Below, piece after piece: positions 23,441 to 35,126 of a DNA stretch of 64,000 nt. A program made the position numbers and the translations under genes. Source of the stretch: Pyrrhosoma nymphula (taxonomy: Eukaryota; Arthropoda; Insecta; Odonata; Coenagrionidae); contig OY754338.1 in the NCBI GenBank assembly GCA_963573305.1, positions 21,884,192 to 21,948,191 on the forward strand. The letters are read 5' to 3'. The notes beneath the pieces are model-generated. The model did not search any database, was not told the DNA's origin, and saw only the letters and a list, made by a program, of their open reading frames with translations. Position 1 is the first letter of the stretch. Every line of letters starts with the position of its first letter.

Positions 23441-25598
23441 ATCTCGCGACTCCGATGTGCTAGCGCGTTGACTGTGGCGCTAAACATTAAATTACATTTT
23501 TCTATGCCAGAGAACCTATTTTTACAATACTTGTTGGTGTGGAAACAAAAATGAGGAATGAAATTGCGATTAAAATTTCAGATGCTAGCCCACAGTCACA
23601 AATAAACAAAGTAAATACAAGAGAACGCATCTCATCAGAGAGGACGTTTGATTGGTACCTCTATGCCTCCGGACCGAACGGTATGGAAATGCCGAGGCGG
23701 TGTGCGTCGCAAAAGAAGACGCACGTACCTCTACGGCAGATAATTATTACCCGCTAATGCAGACATAGAAAACCTGCGGCGGTGTCCCGACGCAACGTAT
23801 CCACACGAGAACTTTTTTAACCAACTCTTTTATCGGATTTTACCCTGGCCTCCCATCCTTCCCCCTATTACGACGATCCTCCCCCGGGATAGGAAATTCT
23901 CACTCCTTCCCTCACTTTTCCTCGCCTTAAGGAGGACTCTTCATCCCGGAAGGGGGGGGTCCACAGTCTTAATTGATTAGCACTAGCGGAGGGCTGGCGC
24001 TCATTCTACTCTGGAAGAAGTAGATAGTCGGGAAGCAGGAGGAGAGGGAGAAGAGGGAGGCTGAGTAAGAAGGCAACGACCCGAGACTCCTAGGAGGCAG
24101 GTAGGCTGCGAGAGAGAGGAAAAGAGAGAGGGATGTGAAGAGGACTGAAGGAAATGGATGAGGAAGATTTGGGATATAGAGAGAGAGAGAGAGTGATTCC
24201 GGCTACTGGTTACGTAGAAACGAGGGGCTCCTGTCTTAAGGAGGTTGAATCCATTGAGTTACTAAGTTATACACAATAGCAGCGGTAGTGAACCCCTTTT
24301 TTCCCCATGGTACCCCATTCAGTTAGCTTCTCGCAGTTAGGGAATGTGCTTTCCACATTTCCACCATAACTCAGCTTTTCTCGCTTACCTATGAACCACG
24401 AAGCGCGAAGGGTTAAGGGGAGTCGGTGTCACATGTTGGGATCTGCTGCACTGGTGGGACCACCAGCCCTAGTTTCTACGTGAAACTGCCACACGGTCGA
24501 GTTACAGAATGAGTGTTCATTTGTGTATTTGCTGTTTAGGAAGGTTTGCAGAGTCTAGCAGCCAAAAAAATATCTAATTCTGTACACAAATACGCCATGT
24601 AATCAAAGAGGTGTGAATCGATTAGACTTTTGAAAAATAAGATCGAAAATTCATTTTCCTGTTATTAGAGAGATGTCATGAGTAACTACCGTTATAGCAA
24701 ACGACTATCTTCTTAGGGGTATTGCATTATATGAAGCCATTAAAAAATTGCCAACAGTACCTTAGTACCTCTCGAATGACATTAATTACTCTATACAAAC
24801 GTAGGAGCAAGTGGGGAAACCTCTCATTTATTCAGGCAAGAACAGGCAAAGGAACTATTTCGTACCTCCGCTGATTAGCATTATCCGAAGCACAACATTT
24901 AGTGCAATCAAATTAAATAAATGATTAGAAAAAATGTCACATTTTAATACAGCAATTGGTAACCCTTTTTCAATCTTTCGGTACAGCCGTAAGCAGCAAA
25001 GGACACAGACAACGCTAAAATGCAGCTTGATTACTGAAAACCTGAAGAAACGCAGCTGTCACAACAATGTGAATGCGCCAATCTACGAGTAAATTGGTAA
25101 ACAATAATAAGGCAGCGTCTAATTTGTGACCAGAGTCATCCATACACATACACATTCATTTTTTTCGGCACCTTAGGCGTCAACAATGTGACCGTCAAGG
25201 CCCACCCCTTGGGTTCAATTACAATTTCAGCATGCAGTGACGGGGGAATGAATGTGAGTGTTTAAGTGTATTGTTAGCGTGAAGAGAAACTCGAATTTAC
25301 TACAATAATTAAAAAAGTTCTTTTTCATAGATAAATTTATATTTTCTTTTGTTTTTATATATTTTGTATTTTTATTTACATTTTTGTTAGTATTTATCTC
25401 ATTTTTCCATGCTTTTTATGCATATGTGTCATATATATGTATCAATTAAATTGTTGCGACGTGGTGGTATGAAAATGGCTCGACTATCGTTGAATTTCAT
25501 TGAAAGGCGCTCCCAATGAGTAATTGGACAAGTCATAATTTCTCTGTCTTGGCCAGTCAAATTTTATCACATTGAAGTGAATTTCCTATCCTAAAACA
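23441..25598. other. Purine-rich block; no genes seen
   Basis: 24010-24200 is strongly G/A-rich and includes a (GA)n run at 24178-24194. 23860-23960 is C/T-rich with a run of eight or nine G near 23950. No gene or recognisable element is visible in the rest. Confidence 0.5.
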
Positions 25599-25730
25599 TT
25601 AGGTTTGGAAAGGCGCCCGTGTTATTCAAGGAAGAAATTGAAATTAAATAACACTTGATATCATGATTTTATTCCCAACACTAAAAGTAATTAAATTCTT
25701 TCAGTTTATTTGCGAGAGAGAGCAACGTAC

Positions 25731-25858
25731 AGAGAATACTGCTGTTTGGAGTTGAAGTACAGCGTGGTCAAACGACTGACCCTGCGACTTGTTAATTGTA
25801 ATCGCATATGCCGGAATCACTGGAAATTGTCGTTGTCGCAAGATGAAAGGGAGCGTTG
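25731..25858 (-). pseudogene. Helitron helicase C-terminal remnant
   Basis: The - strand reads LPFILRQRQFPVIPAYAI, then TINKSQGQSFDHAVLQLQTA and VFS without interruption, the best preserved copy of this block in the window. An 11-bp deletion removes the HGQ of motif VI, so LYVALSRK follows in another frame and then stops. No ATPase motifs are present, so it is non-functional. Confidence 0.85.
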
Positions 25859-25904
25859 TCTCACTCGAAGCCAAATCAGAAATGATTCTCGCTTTTTAAC
25901 GGAA

Positions 25905-26025
25905 TATTAAAATTTAAGTGACTGTGGCTCCATCTAATAACGGCATTTTAAAAGTTGAGAAACTGTGGATCCATCTAATAACGACATTTTAAAATTTAAG
26001 TGACTGTGGCTTCATCTTACAGCGT
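25905..26025 (-). repeat. 41-bp minisatellite, 3 units
   Basis: The + strand shows three units of the AAGTGACTGTGGCTCCATCT type separated by TAATAACGGCATTTTAAAA-like text. They are the reverse complement of the four-unit array in copy A. Confidence 0.8.
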
Positions 26026-26109
26026 TCCTGAGTCGGTGAGTGGGTGACAAGGGCTTTTCTTATACCTATAGATGGCCTTCGTTTGACGGAGTCTACAATT
26101 ACATGCATT

Positions 26110-26900
26110 TTTCAAACGAGGAAGCAACAAGAACGAGGGAGGTTAGACGACGACATCAGGATGGGGGAACTACACGACAGAGATAGGAGGCCTGCGAATT
26201 TAGACAGACCGAAAGCACTCTGGAGAAGCCTCGGACCAGGGATACCAGACAGCGAAAAAGAGAAGGCGTTGCGAGACACAAAGGCAAGTAGGGAGTATAT
26301 TACATCCATTTAGAGGAACTGAATATTATCGAAAAAATGGAGGAAGAAGATTTTTCCGACTGATTTATAGGATCTAGTAGTAGTATATGGTTTTTAGGCG
26401 CCCCGATGGCATGGTCTTTTACGCCTCATTGGATCTAAGAGGAGAGATTGTGGCCAGAGAACTTCTTGGATTCAGATCCTGAACATAGCGTTAGAATGGA
26501 GCAATACGTTTATGTGCACACGAGGATAAGGTTACACTAAAATCATTATCATAATCGTAAGAAAACGAAACGTGAGACATGGGAAAGAAAACTTGAGTAC
26601 TTAGGTAACGATGGGTTCCAGATTAGGAAGGGGAAGACAATCAGGGATGTGATTGCGGTGATGAGACCTTAAACTGAAAGGAATCTGGAGTTGATGAAGA
26701 CTTTTTCATTGGTTACTTGGATTTCTAAAAAAAATTCAGTCAGAGTGAATTGGGAAAAAAAACAAGGAACTCATAAATACCATCCTCTAAGTGAATTACT
26801 TCCAGGCTATTGCAGTTCTTCGTCGCATTTCATCACTACAAAACGCATTTGCATTCCAAACACTCCCCAGACACATGGAAAGTTCGGACTTTATTCAATT
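26110..26900 (+). pseudogene. LINE reverse-transcriptase relic
   Basis: Frame-shifted pieces follow the LINE at 13.4 kb in order: LGPGIPDSEKEKALRDTKAS (compare IGPSILDCEIERALRDMKM), RLWPENFL (compare VWPEDFA), EYLGNDGFQIRKGKTIRDVI (compare EYLGDDQFGFRRGTGTRDAI), AVMRP then TERNLE, and SVRVNW (compare FDRVEW). Stops, frameshifts and replaced segments show that it is much older than the 13.4-kb copy. It lies next to Helitron copy B, on the opposite strand. Confidence 0.75.
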
Positions 26901-28320
26901 TAACTAGCATAAATGCTGAGTAGCATGCGCTAATCTCAAACGAATTTCCAAAGGAGGTCTAAGTGAACTGCACTTGCATTTGCCTTCAATCTGCGCGGCC
27001 GAACAAGAAACGCATGAGTACTTGATAAGACACAGTCGTGTGAGTATACACGACCAAACCAGCCCCATATACCGATGGGATTGAATGAGAGCATAATAGG
27101 CCATTTTCAGGGCACTTAAAGAGCATCCCCCTTTTAAGTTTCTTAAGACGTAAAGGTTTCTACAAATCTTGATTGTTAGCTCATCAATATGATAATTCCA
27201 TGTTATGTTTGAATATATTGCATAAATGAAAGGGTTTGAGAGTGGTAATAAGGAGCATTAAGAAATTGAAATGATAAATTTTCAATAATTTGATACGTGA
27301 TAAAAAAGATTGTAACAAGATAATTCGAAAAAAAACACTAGGTAATAGGTAGAGTCTGTGGCACTTTCGCGGGTGTTTATTGCGTGATAAATCATCCTGT
27401 GAGTCGGGAGTTCCAGTCGCTTCCGAAATATGGTAAAATGTTCCGTGGGTGTAATTCTGGGCTTCTTAGGAACAAAATGATGCTCTTTCACCCAATTCCC
27501 TCTTCCTGCAGGTAATGACTCTCTTATTTTGGATATTTTTAGCCATTTACCCAGAAACACCAATTTTTCAGTATTGAACACCTTAAATCTCTCAATGTAA
27601 ATTTTTAACCTTTATGAATTTTTTCGCGGTTTCCTCCCTCCAAAAAATCTAAACCCTTTCAAATTAAGGAACTTCAGCCGCGAGTCAAAACAAAAACTTA
27701 ATCCCAACTCTTTCTTTAATTGGTTTAAAAATCCGGCTTTCGCTGATGACATGCGTTAGTAATTGAAAACCAAAATAAAGGCACAAAACACGCAGATTAT
27801 TCCACGGTTTCGATTTTAATTAACACTTTTTATAGCCATAAAAGCTGACTGCAGCGCCATTTCTATGGAATTACCGCGTTTTGACTTCAATTATGGCAGA
27901 TATTAACTAATAACTCGAAAGAGAAGGTGGTAAGATCCATCTTTTTTATTTTTAATCAATTTCTCGTGATAATTCGCTTCTCACAAACAGTTTTCCGTGA
28001 AAATGGCATTTAAATTATATAGAAAAATACTATTTGTAACCGTGTTTCTCCGATTTTCCCATTTAATACCATGTGATTTTAAGTCCAATTTGCGAGAAAA
28101 ATCGCGTGTAAAGGTAACATTTTCTAGCTCATATCAGATGGATGACATATTTTTCTATAAGTACCTAGAATATGAATCCAATGAAATATTATGTGCCCTT
28201 TTACGGTGGCACCACCATAATTCATTCGCGAACTCCTCTCATGATTTTTATTAAAGCTACACCAATTTTACCCTGGTGGTAACACGTGATTTGATGCACA
28301 TAATATGGTGGCCATATTAT
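26901..28320. other. No recognisable genes
   Basis: AT-rich. A frame at 27997-28254 (+) starts with a hydrophobic, signal-like stretch and contains AAG|GTAACA, but the donor is poor and nothing supports a gene. The rest is featureless. Confidence 0.4.
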
Positions 28321-28384
28321 TTCGCATGAGTTTTTTCGCATGACTTTGTTCGCATGAATTTTTTCGCATGATTTTTTCGCATGA
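28321..28384 (+). repeat. 14-bp tandem repeat TTCGCATGA, 5 units
   Basis: TTCGCATGA recurs at 28321, 28335, 28349, 28363 and 28376, separated by T-rich spacers, for a period of 13-14 bp. Confidence 0.9.
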
Positions 28385-28439
28385 CATTTATTATCACGTC
28401 ATCAATTCCAAGATGGCCATACATTTTTCTCTTTCAGCC

Positions 28440-28610
28440 TTCATCTTTCGAATGGAACATGGCCTGTTCGGATAGATACCTATCTCTCATGCTTTCCGAT
28501 TTATTAAGAGATGTTTGGTATGCACAATTTTTATGCATCGCCGTCAGCCATTAGTACCCCTTCAGTACCAATTAATCAGTCATTGAACGTCAAAATAGCA
28601 TGGAAGCCAC
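28440..28610 (+). repeat. Dispersed repeat, copy 2
   Basis: This is the partner of 11885-12060, with the same ordered blocks and about the same spacing. A 7-bp hairpin (GCCGATG / CATCGGC) lies 70 bp further on. Family unknown. Confidence 0.5.
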
Positions 28611-30969
28611 TCCAAACTCGATTAAATTGAGCGACACGAAAACATTTGGAAATGCATTGGGGGAACAAGCAAGCTTTCAAAGCCGATGAGATAACAAGGC
28701 TCCCATCGGCAGGTTAATTAAAACAGATTATGACAGATTCCGATGCCCCTTTTTCCCTCACACGATTCCTGACCAAAATGCGTGCTGCAATGATTAAAGC
28801 ACGCAATAAATTACTGAAGAATATTACTGCGATCGGATTTCGTCTCGAGAACGCCCTGATTTATTCTAGAAAACGCTTTCTGTGGCGGTTCTCTTGGCAG
28901 CTCGTAGGATATAGGTATAGCGAAACTTGGTGGCACTCACCAGCTGTGGACGCTGACCGTAAACCAAGTGTTGATGAGCGGGCAAAATTATCGAAGGACT
29001 CCCGCAGGATCCTCTGGAAAAAGGCTCGGCCGCTTCATCACACATTTCATGTATGCTTTCCTCTACTTAGCGTCATTTTCTTCACAAGCGAGTGCCACCA
29101 TATATATTTTACCTGCTCTATTTGTCTCAAGAGACGTTTTTCCAAAACAATCATGTATGCAAGGAAAGTAATAAAGATCAAAATTCATTTCCACTAAATT
29201 CCTACATCAATCTTCATATTATCTTGTAAGCAGCCGCAGGGACGTAGGGCAGGACGTGTTTTCGGACAACAGGCATGAAGTAGGGAGTAAACAGGGATAA
29301 AGATTTGGAAGAGGGAGAAGACGAAAAGTTTCAATCCAAATGAAATCATCCAGAATTTAAAAAAAAAAGTGCCTCAACATTTTTTATTTTCCTGGTTTTT
29401 TGCCATTTAGTTTGCCAATATTTTGGGAGCTCAAAACAAGGTAAGAAAAATATGTCATCTTAGGTTTTTGGCAGTCATTTGACGAAAATAATATTTTGAG
29501 AAGAACCAAATTTTGTGTTGACGAAGATTTAAATAATTTAAAAGCTATTGCATTTAACAAAAAACGATCGATATTTTTGTTTCAGCTAAGTATTGAAAAA
29601 AATGCTTAACATTAATACCAAGAACTGCGCTTCACCTCGTCAAAATCCGTATTTTTAGCATAAACATTTAGCACAAACACAGTCTAATAAATAAAGTTGT
29701 CTTATGGCAGATATGGTGGATTTGGTTCATTAGGAAATAAATGTTTCATTCCTATTGAATTTCATTCCTAATAAAAATTTCTATTAAAGGAAATAAGTCT
29801 TACTTTTATATTTTTTCTGAGGATGTTTTCTTGCGGGTCTATTCTCGGGAAAAGTATAAAACCTGATAACCGTGTTTTTTTTAATTTTAAATGTTTCGTC
29901 AAACATGGCACCTCGGACTAAAATGGCAATATTTAAGATTAAATATCTAAAAATAAAAAAAAGGCGCTAAAATTCTAAAATTCTGAAATTCCATCAAAAG
30001 TTGTACTTGATTTATTACTGTCGTATCAGAAATATTTTGCGTTGAGCATTATTAAATTCACTATTAGGGAAACTATGAAACTACCTTAACTAGTTTTAAT
30101 AAACTAAATAAAGCCATCTTAAATATTTACTTAGTATCACTTAAACTTACTAGTTCAGTCACACTTATGTTTAAGTATGATAATGACAACACCATGTTGC
30201 ACGTACCATAAAATGATGTGGTAGTCAAATATTCAATGCAGAGTCATATGCTCATATTCACAGTCACCCATACTTATAATCCCTGGTTAAATATTTTCTC
30301 AGTATGAAAGCCAAAGTTAATACGTTCTCTCATCGATAACGCTCTCGTCATCTAACAGAGTCTGGCGTAAAAGGCTCATTCCACATCAAATCACCTTATT
30401 TCCAAAAAGGTTTCTGCCCTCAGAACACATATTCTCTTCAATTATATATCTTACAAAGGCCTTAATGAGCTATTCTCTTCTCTAATTAATTAATTAGATT
30501 GTTTTTAACAAAAATGAATGGCTTTTGTATAATTTTTCGAAAAAAAATACTCTGCTGGCAATACGCTACTCCTATTTTGACCGTGACTGCTAAATTTTGC
30601 ATATTTTTCTTATTTCTGGACCATTATTGTTAATCTTCTTCTCGAATTAAATTAAATACTTACAATCATGAAAAATTATGAAATGAATATTCAAAACGTT
30701 CAATGAAAACTTGCAAAAGCTGCATTACACTGAAAATTTACTTTTTTGCAGTTCAATTCACATGTTTAGAACTTAGGAATTCTAACTTTCTATATGTTTA
30801 TAATTTTCTGACAAAATATTATCATAAGCATACTCTGGGGAAAAATTGCGAGAGAATTATTTGTTGTTTTTAGGAACAAATCATTTAAAATTACAGAACA
30901 TATGCATCAGGTTCAGTTTTTATGGCCTAAAACAACTTTGCTTTGGAAGTATAAAAAAACACTTCATAC
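28611..30969. other. No recognisable genes
   Basis: A 155-codon frame at 28730-29197 (+) is the longest here and gives a basic peptide with no domain I recognise. The remainder is very AT-rich with many homopolymer runs. Confidence 0.4.
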
Positions 30970-31893
30970 AGTTGCGAATACTTGAGGAGACACTAATGGT
31001 AAAGTTTTATCCGTCTTTTTATTATATAGCGGTGACGATGAGAAGGTGAAGTATAACGCCTTCTTAAGAAAATATTTTAATCAAAGGGAAGTTTTGAACA
31101 GCAAAACTCTCAATTGCTCGCCTCTGTGGAAATATTTGCATTACGGGATAGAGGGTTGTTGTGTTAATTAATCAACAAGACATATGAATTGAAAACCACT
31201 TTTTGCTAAAAAAAAAACCATTCGCTAGAACTATCGTGTGATTCCGAGGGCGTGCAACCCGCATGACGCACCACATTATCTTTGCCGAGCCGAATTATAT
31301 AAATCACTCATTATATCATAAACATACTCGGATTTAATAAAATTAATGAGTTCTTTGCTGTTTTTTTCTTGAAATTTCAAGTATAAAAATATCAGAAGAT
31401 CCTCAATCTAACACTTAAAATTGATCACCATGCCTCAAAACTATTGTCAATCTGAAAAAAGATCTTCCATAATATGGCTTTAAAACAACAATGTATCGAT
31501 AATCCACTCCTTTTATTGACATCTCCGTTCATTATTTAATAAAGCCACGATGGGAATGTAGCATCTGAATCTTGAAAAAAACAGTATCATTACAGAAAGC
31601 AGTATTAATGCAACAGCATACCTCAGTCATAGATTTGGACATTGTTCTCCCGAAAGGGAAAGTTGAAATTTAATTTCACGCCGCATGTTATGCCGTAACA
31701 TTGTTCATGATGACAAAAGTTGATAAACGTTTGAAGTGTTTAACCGAGTAGCACTGCCTTCAATGAAGTAAACGGCATGTTTCAAATGAGGAAGCTCTTT
31801 CAGAATATTCTGAATTGCCATCTCTTGAAAAGTAATCAATTACGAATAATTTTTAATCATGACACTACAAAGATATTGTGAGGGGTGAGGAGG
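30970..31893 (+). repeat. Long inverted repeat, left arm
   Basis: It is the reverse complement of 36836-37765 over ~925 bp with scattered mismatches and small indels. Recognisable anchors are CTTGAGGAGACACTAATGG at the outer end and CAAAGATATTGTGAGGGGT at the inner end. The arms carry no coding motif I recognise. Confidence 0.85.
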
Positions 31894-31990
31894 AGGCTTG
31901 GTGGTGTAACTGGCTAACACACCTGACCGGGAATTGAAAGATCCGGTTCGAATCCCAGTCAAGTCAAATGATATTTTTCGTGGCGAATTT
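31890..31990 (+). repeat. tRNA-derived SINE
   Basis: GGCTTGGTGGTGTAACTGGC forms a polymerase III A box, and GGTTCGAATCC 45 bp downstream is a perfect B box. A CAAATGATATTTTTCGTGGC tail follows. It belongs to the same family as the copy at 21.3 kb. It does not fold as a full tRNA, so it is not called as one. Confidence 0.7.
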
Positions 31991-32082
31991 CGCCGTTATG
32001 GGTTTATATCTCCGCACGCGTGCACGTGGCTGCGTACCACATAATTTGTGCAATCGAAATTATTGGAAAAAGTGGAATGAAT

Positions 32083-32245
32083 GGTGTGAGATGAAAGGGT
32101 AGACCCAGAGAGTCATGGAGTGTGGATGTGGTGGAAGAGGATCTAAAGAGGATGAATGTTGGGAATATTAATAATATAAGAGAGTATATGAAGCAATGCA
32201 TGATTAATAGAAGCGTAAGTGTTATGCAAATGTGGAGGAAATTAT
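32083..32245 (+). pseudogene. LINE 3'-tail remnant
   Basis: The frame reads KGRPRESWSVDVVEEDLKRM and later W-R-K-L, the arginine/tryptophan-rich closing region of LINE ORF2 proteins (GRP-x-x-x-W-x-D-x-V-E-E-D-L). No other LINE domain is next to it. It lies between the SINE and the piggyBac element. Confidence 0.6.
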
Positions 32246-32658
32246 GAAAAAACAGCCAGTTTCCTAGGTCTAACAGCAACAACTAAGCTTCTGTGCCTCT
32301 CCAGAAAGGGAATGGCGTCATGACCAGCAGGGCATGCATGTGAAGAGGAGAAAGAGCGAACATTTGTTGGTGAGGGACGAGCAGGGCAAAGTAATTGCGT
32401 CAGGATGAGGACGGCGGAGAAGAGAAGAGGAAATTAACCCATTTATGCCGAAGGTTTGAAAAATGCAAATTTTACCCTGATTTTTACATATTATAGATAA
32501 AAATACGTATGAAAAAAATATCCGAAATAAAAAACAATGTATCTATTGCCAATTATTAATTACGAGGTGTTCCAAAAATGGAACACTAGGCAAATCCACT
32601 ACCATGACGTACTCAATGATAACAAGCAAATCATTTGATTCAGACATTTATTAACTCA

Positions 32659-34467
32659 CTATTGAGAGTGATATCCAGGTGAACACTTAACATGCAAGGA
32701 TATATTGCATTTTTTACATTGAAAAGTGGTATTTTTGTGACATTGGACACAGCGAGTTTGCTTTCCTTGCTTTACAATCGTATGATTCATGCCGTCATGA
32801 CGTGAGTCAAGGTTACGCTTCATAGATGGTCTCCCTTTCCTACCAGGCTCAGCAGTATTACCATATGTTTCTATATAGTGACAGGCCACACGGCGACGAA
32901 ATTCAAGAAGATCCATTGGCTTCACATCGTTTATTTTATGCAATTGCCAAGCATTTTGTAAAGACAGCTCAAAGCAGAATAACAGAGGGCTCGAGTACCA
33001 TTTCTTTCCACGGATTGATGCTCGATACTTGTCAATATTTTCATCAGCTCGGTCTACTCCTCCCATATACTGATTATAGACCTTGATTAAATTTGGCTGA
33101 GTAACTTGTATCTTTTTTTTCTGCTTTTGAGAATAACGACTGACCTGTTGCAAAGGGTTGACACCCACACCAGAAGATGCAACAGTCACAACACTGTTAT
33201 CATTCCATCTACAAACAATATTGCCTTTTCCATCAATTCGGTAATCAAATGTGCCCCTATCTTTTTTCTTTAGGATAACATCAGATAGTAAAGGAGGTTT
33301 GTCTACACGATCTTTTCTCGCTGTGCCTGTTGCTTGATGGCCCATTGAATGAAGTTTATCAAGGAGTGCAATACTTGTGAAAAAGTTGTCGAACACAAAA
33401 TGGTATTTACCAGGATGCTGCGTTGTGAGTGCCTCAGTAAATTGCAAAACAACTGAAGCACCTACACCATATTCTTGGTATTGAGTGTTCGGGTTTTTTC
33501 CTTGATAAGGCTGAAACCAGCAAATGTAGCCTAGACGCGTTGCACCACACCAGAATTTATACCCAAACCGAATAGGCTTACCCCGAATGAACTGTTTGCA
33601 CCCGTGACGACCGAAATAGGGAATCATGGCCTCATCCAAGCTGAAGTATATTTCATTTGGTACAAATTTCATACATCTGTCATTCAGTTGCTCGATGAGA
33701 GGTCGCAGCTTGGAAAACTTGTCCATGTGGTTCAAGTTAGAATTGTCAGCAACATGCAAATTTGAAAATATTGTTTCAAATCGGTCACGTCTCATTGCAC
33801 CACTAACTAGAGAATTATGAGAATCTGGTCTTTGCTCCCAAAACATACGCCTTCTCGGAACAGAGACGTAACCACTCAGGAAAATTATTCCCAAAAAACA
33901 CCGACACTCACCGACAGTCAGTTCAAGGTTTACGCCCTTACTTGCAGCATATAAATTGGAATATTTGACAATCATATCAATCACTTCAGTATCCAGAAAG
34001 AGTTCTAAATATTCTGTAGGGGTTTTCATTTTCGTGATTTGTTCTTCTGAAACTCTACCTCCTACTGGCTGGGCAGTCAGATCGGCTTTCTTCCAATTGC
34101 GCACAACTTTGGTTACCTTTTTTCTATGAGCAAGATGAGGTTGAGGCGAAGCAGAAGCCGATGCACCGTCATTTTCAGTAGTATCACCATCCGGTATCAG
34201 CAAAAGGTCAGCATGGTCAAAGTTCTCGTCAGAAGAACCATGAATGAGATGAGCAGGAGCGCGCAGCAATGAACCGGGAAGATTATTAATTGTTCCACCA
34301 TCTTCATCCCCGGAGTCCTCGTCAGACACAGGTTCTGTTGCGTTATCAGGGGGTTCAATGATGATATCACGTACTTCTATGCAATCTTCTGTCTCTAATA
34401 GATCAGTTATTTCATGCACTGTCAAATATCTCGACATCCTGTTACTTATAGCTAAAGGCGCGGTCAC
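32659..34467 (-). CDS. piggyBac transposase
   Basis: The 602-codon ORF is complete, at the usual family length. piggyBac transposases cut and paste elements at TTAA through an RNase H-like DDD centre and need no repair synthesis at excision. Visible features in order: an acidic N-terminal region (residues ~20-100, many D/E); the dimerisation/DNA-binding part of the DDE_Tnp_1_7 domain (~145-265); SLDEAMIPY with catalytic Asp278; FVFDNFFTS with Asp360; CRWNDNSVV with Asp423; MGGVDRADENIDKY (Asp472, Asp475); and a C-terminal cysteine-rich zinc finger (Cys573, 576, 584, 587, 595, with His592). Met11 (MSRYLT...) may be the true start, since related proteins begin there. The - strand region 34468-35526 is the promoter/leader side. 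Nothing is missing or shifted. Confidence 0.95.
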   Translation of the reverse strand: MTAPLAISNRMSRYLTVHEITDLLETEDCIEVRDIIIEPPDNATEPVSDEDSGDEDGGTINNLPGSLLRAPAHLIHGSSDENFDHADLLLIPDGDTTENDGASASASPQPHLAHRKKVTKVVRNWKKADLTAQPVGGRVSEEQITKMKTPTEYLELFLDTEVIDMIVKYSNLYAASKGVNLELTVGECRCFLGIIFLSGYVSVPRRRMFWEQRPDSHNSLVSGAMRRDRFETIFSNLHVADNSNLNHMDKFSKLRPLIEQLNDRCMKFVPNEIYFSLDEAMIPYFGRHGCKQFIRGKPIRFGYKFWCGATRLGYICWFQPYQGKNPNTQYQEYGVGASVVLQFTEALTTQHPGKYHFVFDNFFTSIALLDKLHSMGHQATGTARKDRVDKPPLLSDVILKKKDRGTFDYRIDGKGNIVCRWNDNSVVTVASSGVGVNPLQQVSRYSQKQKKKIQVTQPNLIKVYNQYMGGVDRADENIDKYRASIRGKKWYSSPLLFCFELSLQNAWQLHKINDVKPMDLLEFRRRVACHYIETYGNTAEPGRKGRPSMKRNLDSRHDGMNHTIVKQGKQTRCVQCHKNTTFQCKKCNISLHVKCSPGYHSQ

Positions 34468-35126
34468 CCTTCACTTTCTAACGGACGGGACGCAAGACAC
34501 ATCCACTTCACGAGATCACACTCAACATACTACTACTGTAAAAACCCAAGCGCCCCTGGCGTCACCCACGCTATGGCCCAAGGACCAAGAGAAAGGGTCA
34601 CTGCACTCTTGGCCGGCAGTGGCGCCGAGGATTTCAATGCCTTAAAGAAAAGGCTAAAAGTCCCTTTGTTAGACACGGAGAGGGAAAGGAATAAGCATTA
34701 CCCGGGAAAAACCCCAAAGTCGCCGATACGGCAGGAGTGGGGGGGGGGCGGCGTGCCGCTCTGTGCAGGACAAGTGCGACAAGCCCGAACACTTACAATA
34801 AACTTTCTGCTAAAAAGAAAAGGAGAAGAATATTGGGTACAAGCAGCCGCACTTCGCTCATTGATTAGTGTTCATGACGTCAATATGACCCAGGGGGCTT
34901 GGTCCCGAATGAAAGAGTGCACAGGGTGACTCATATGTTTTCATCTCTCTGTTCACAATTGATCAGTTGGTTATAGATGTATTAATTATTTCACTGAAAT
35001 GGAAACTGATTATAGCTAAGACATGGCATCGTTTCCCTCAATCACATAACATCTAATTGCTTACTTGATTTAAAATTAAAGTGAATATTTCAGTGCGTCT
35101 TAATGCACGCATAATAGTAGTGGATT
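34468..35126. other. piggyBac leader region with an unexplained ORF
   Basis: Between the transposase start and the right subterminal palindrome is a segment richer in G and C. It carries an opposite-strand frame (34573-34929, +, 118 codons, ATG start). Its product, beginning MAQGPRERVTALLAG, matches nothing I know. It could be a passenger sequence, a chance frame, or part of the 5' leader. Confidence 0.3.

Larger units (their letters stand above)
25599..26070 (-). mobile_element. Deletion-derivative Helitron (copy B)
   Basis: This has the same plan as copy A, in reverse orientation and shorter. The 5' end lies near 26064-26070 (ATAAGAAAAGCCCTTGT on the - strand), then the CTCACCGACTCA block, three minisatellite units, and the helicase C-terminal remnant. 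The 3' end lies near 25599, where GGGCGCCTTTCCAAACCTAA is followed by T; the CTAA terminus fits the Helitron CTRR rule. It keeps an uninterrupted version of the site where copy C carries a 3.8-kb insertion. Confidence 0.75.

Noticed and set aside
27997..28254. Signal-peptide-like ORF with possible donor
   Set aside because: The donor AAG|GTAACA is weak and nothing else supports a gene; much weaker than 22926-23037.
28321..28384. Regularly spaced repeats resembling a CRISPR array
   Set aside because: Units are 9 bp with 4-5-bp T-rich spacers in a eukaryotic sequence; this is a simple tandem repeat.
28730..29197. 155-codon + strand ORF
   Set aside because: No recognisable domain; it overlaps another open register and lacks supporting signals.
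31890..31970. Possible tRNA gene (A and B boxes present)
   Set aside because: No acceptor stem or sensible anticodon arm could be paired, and the downstream tail matches a SINE copy at 21.3 kb.
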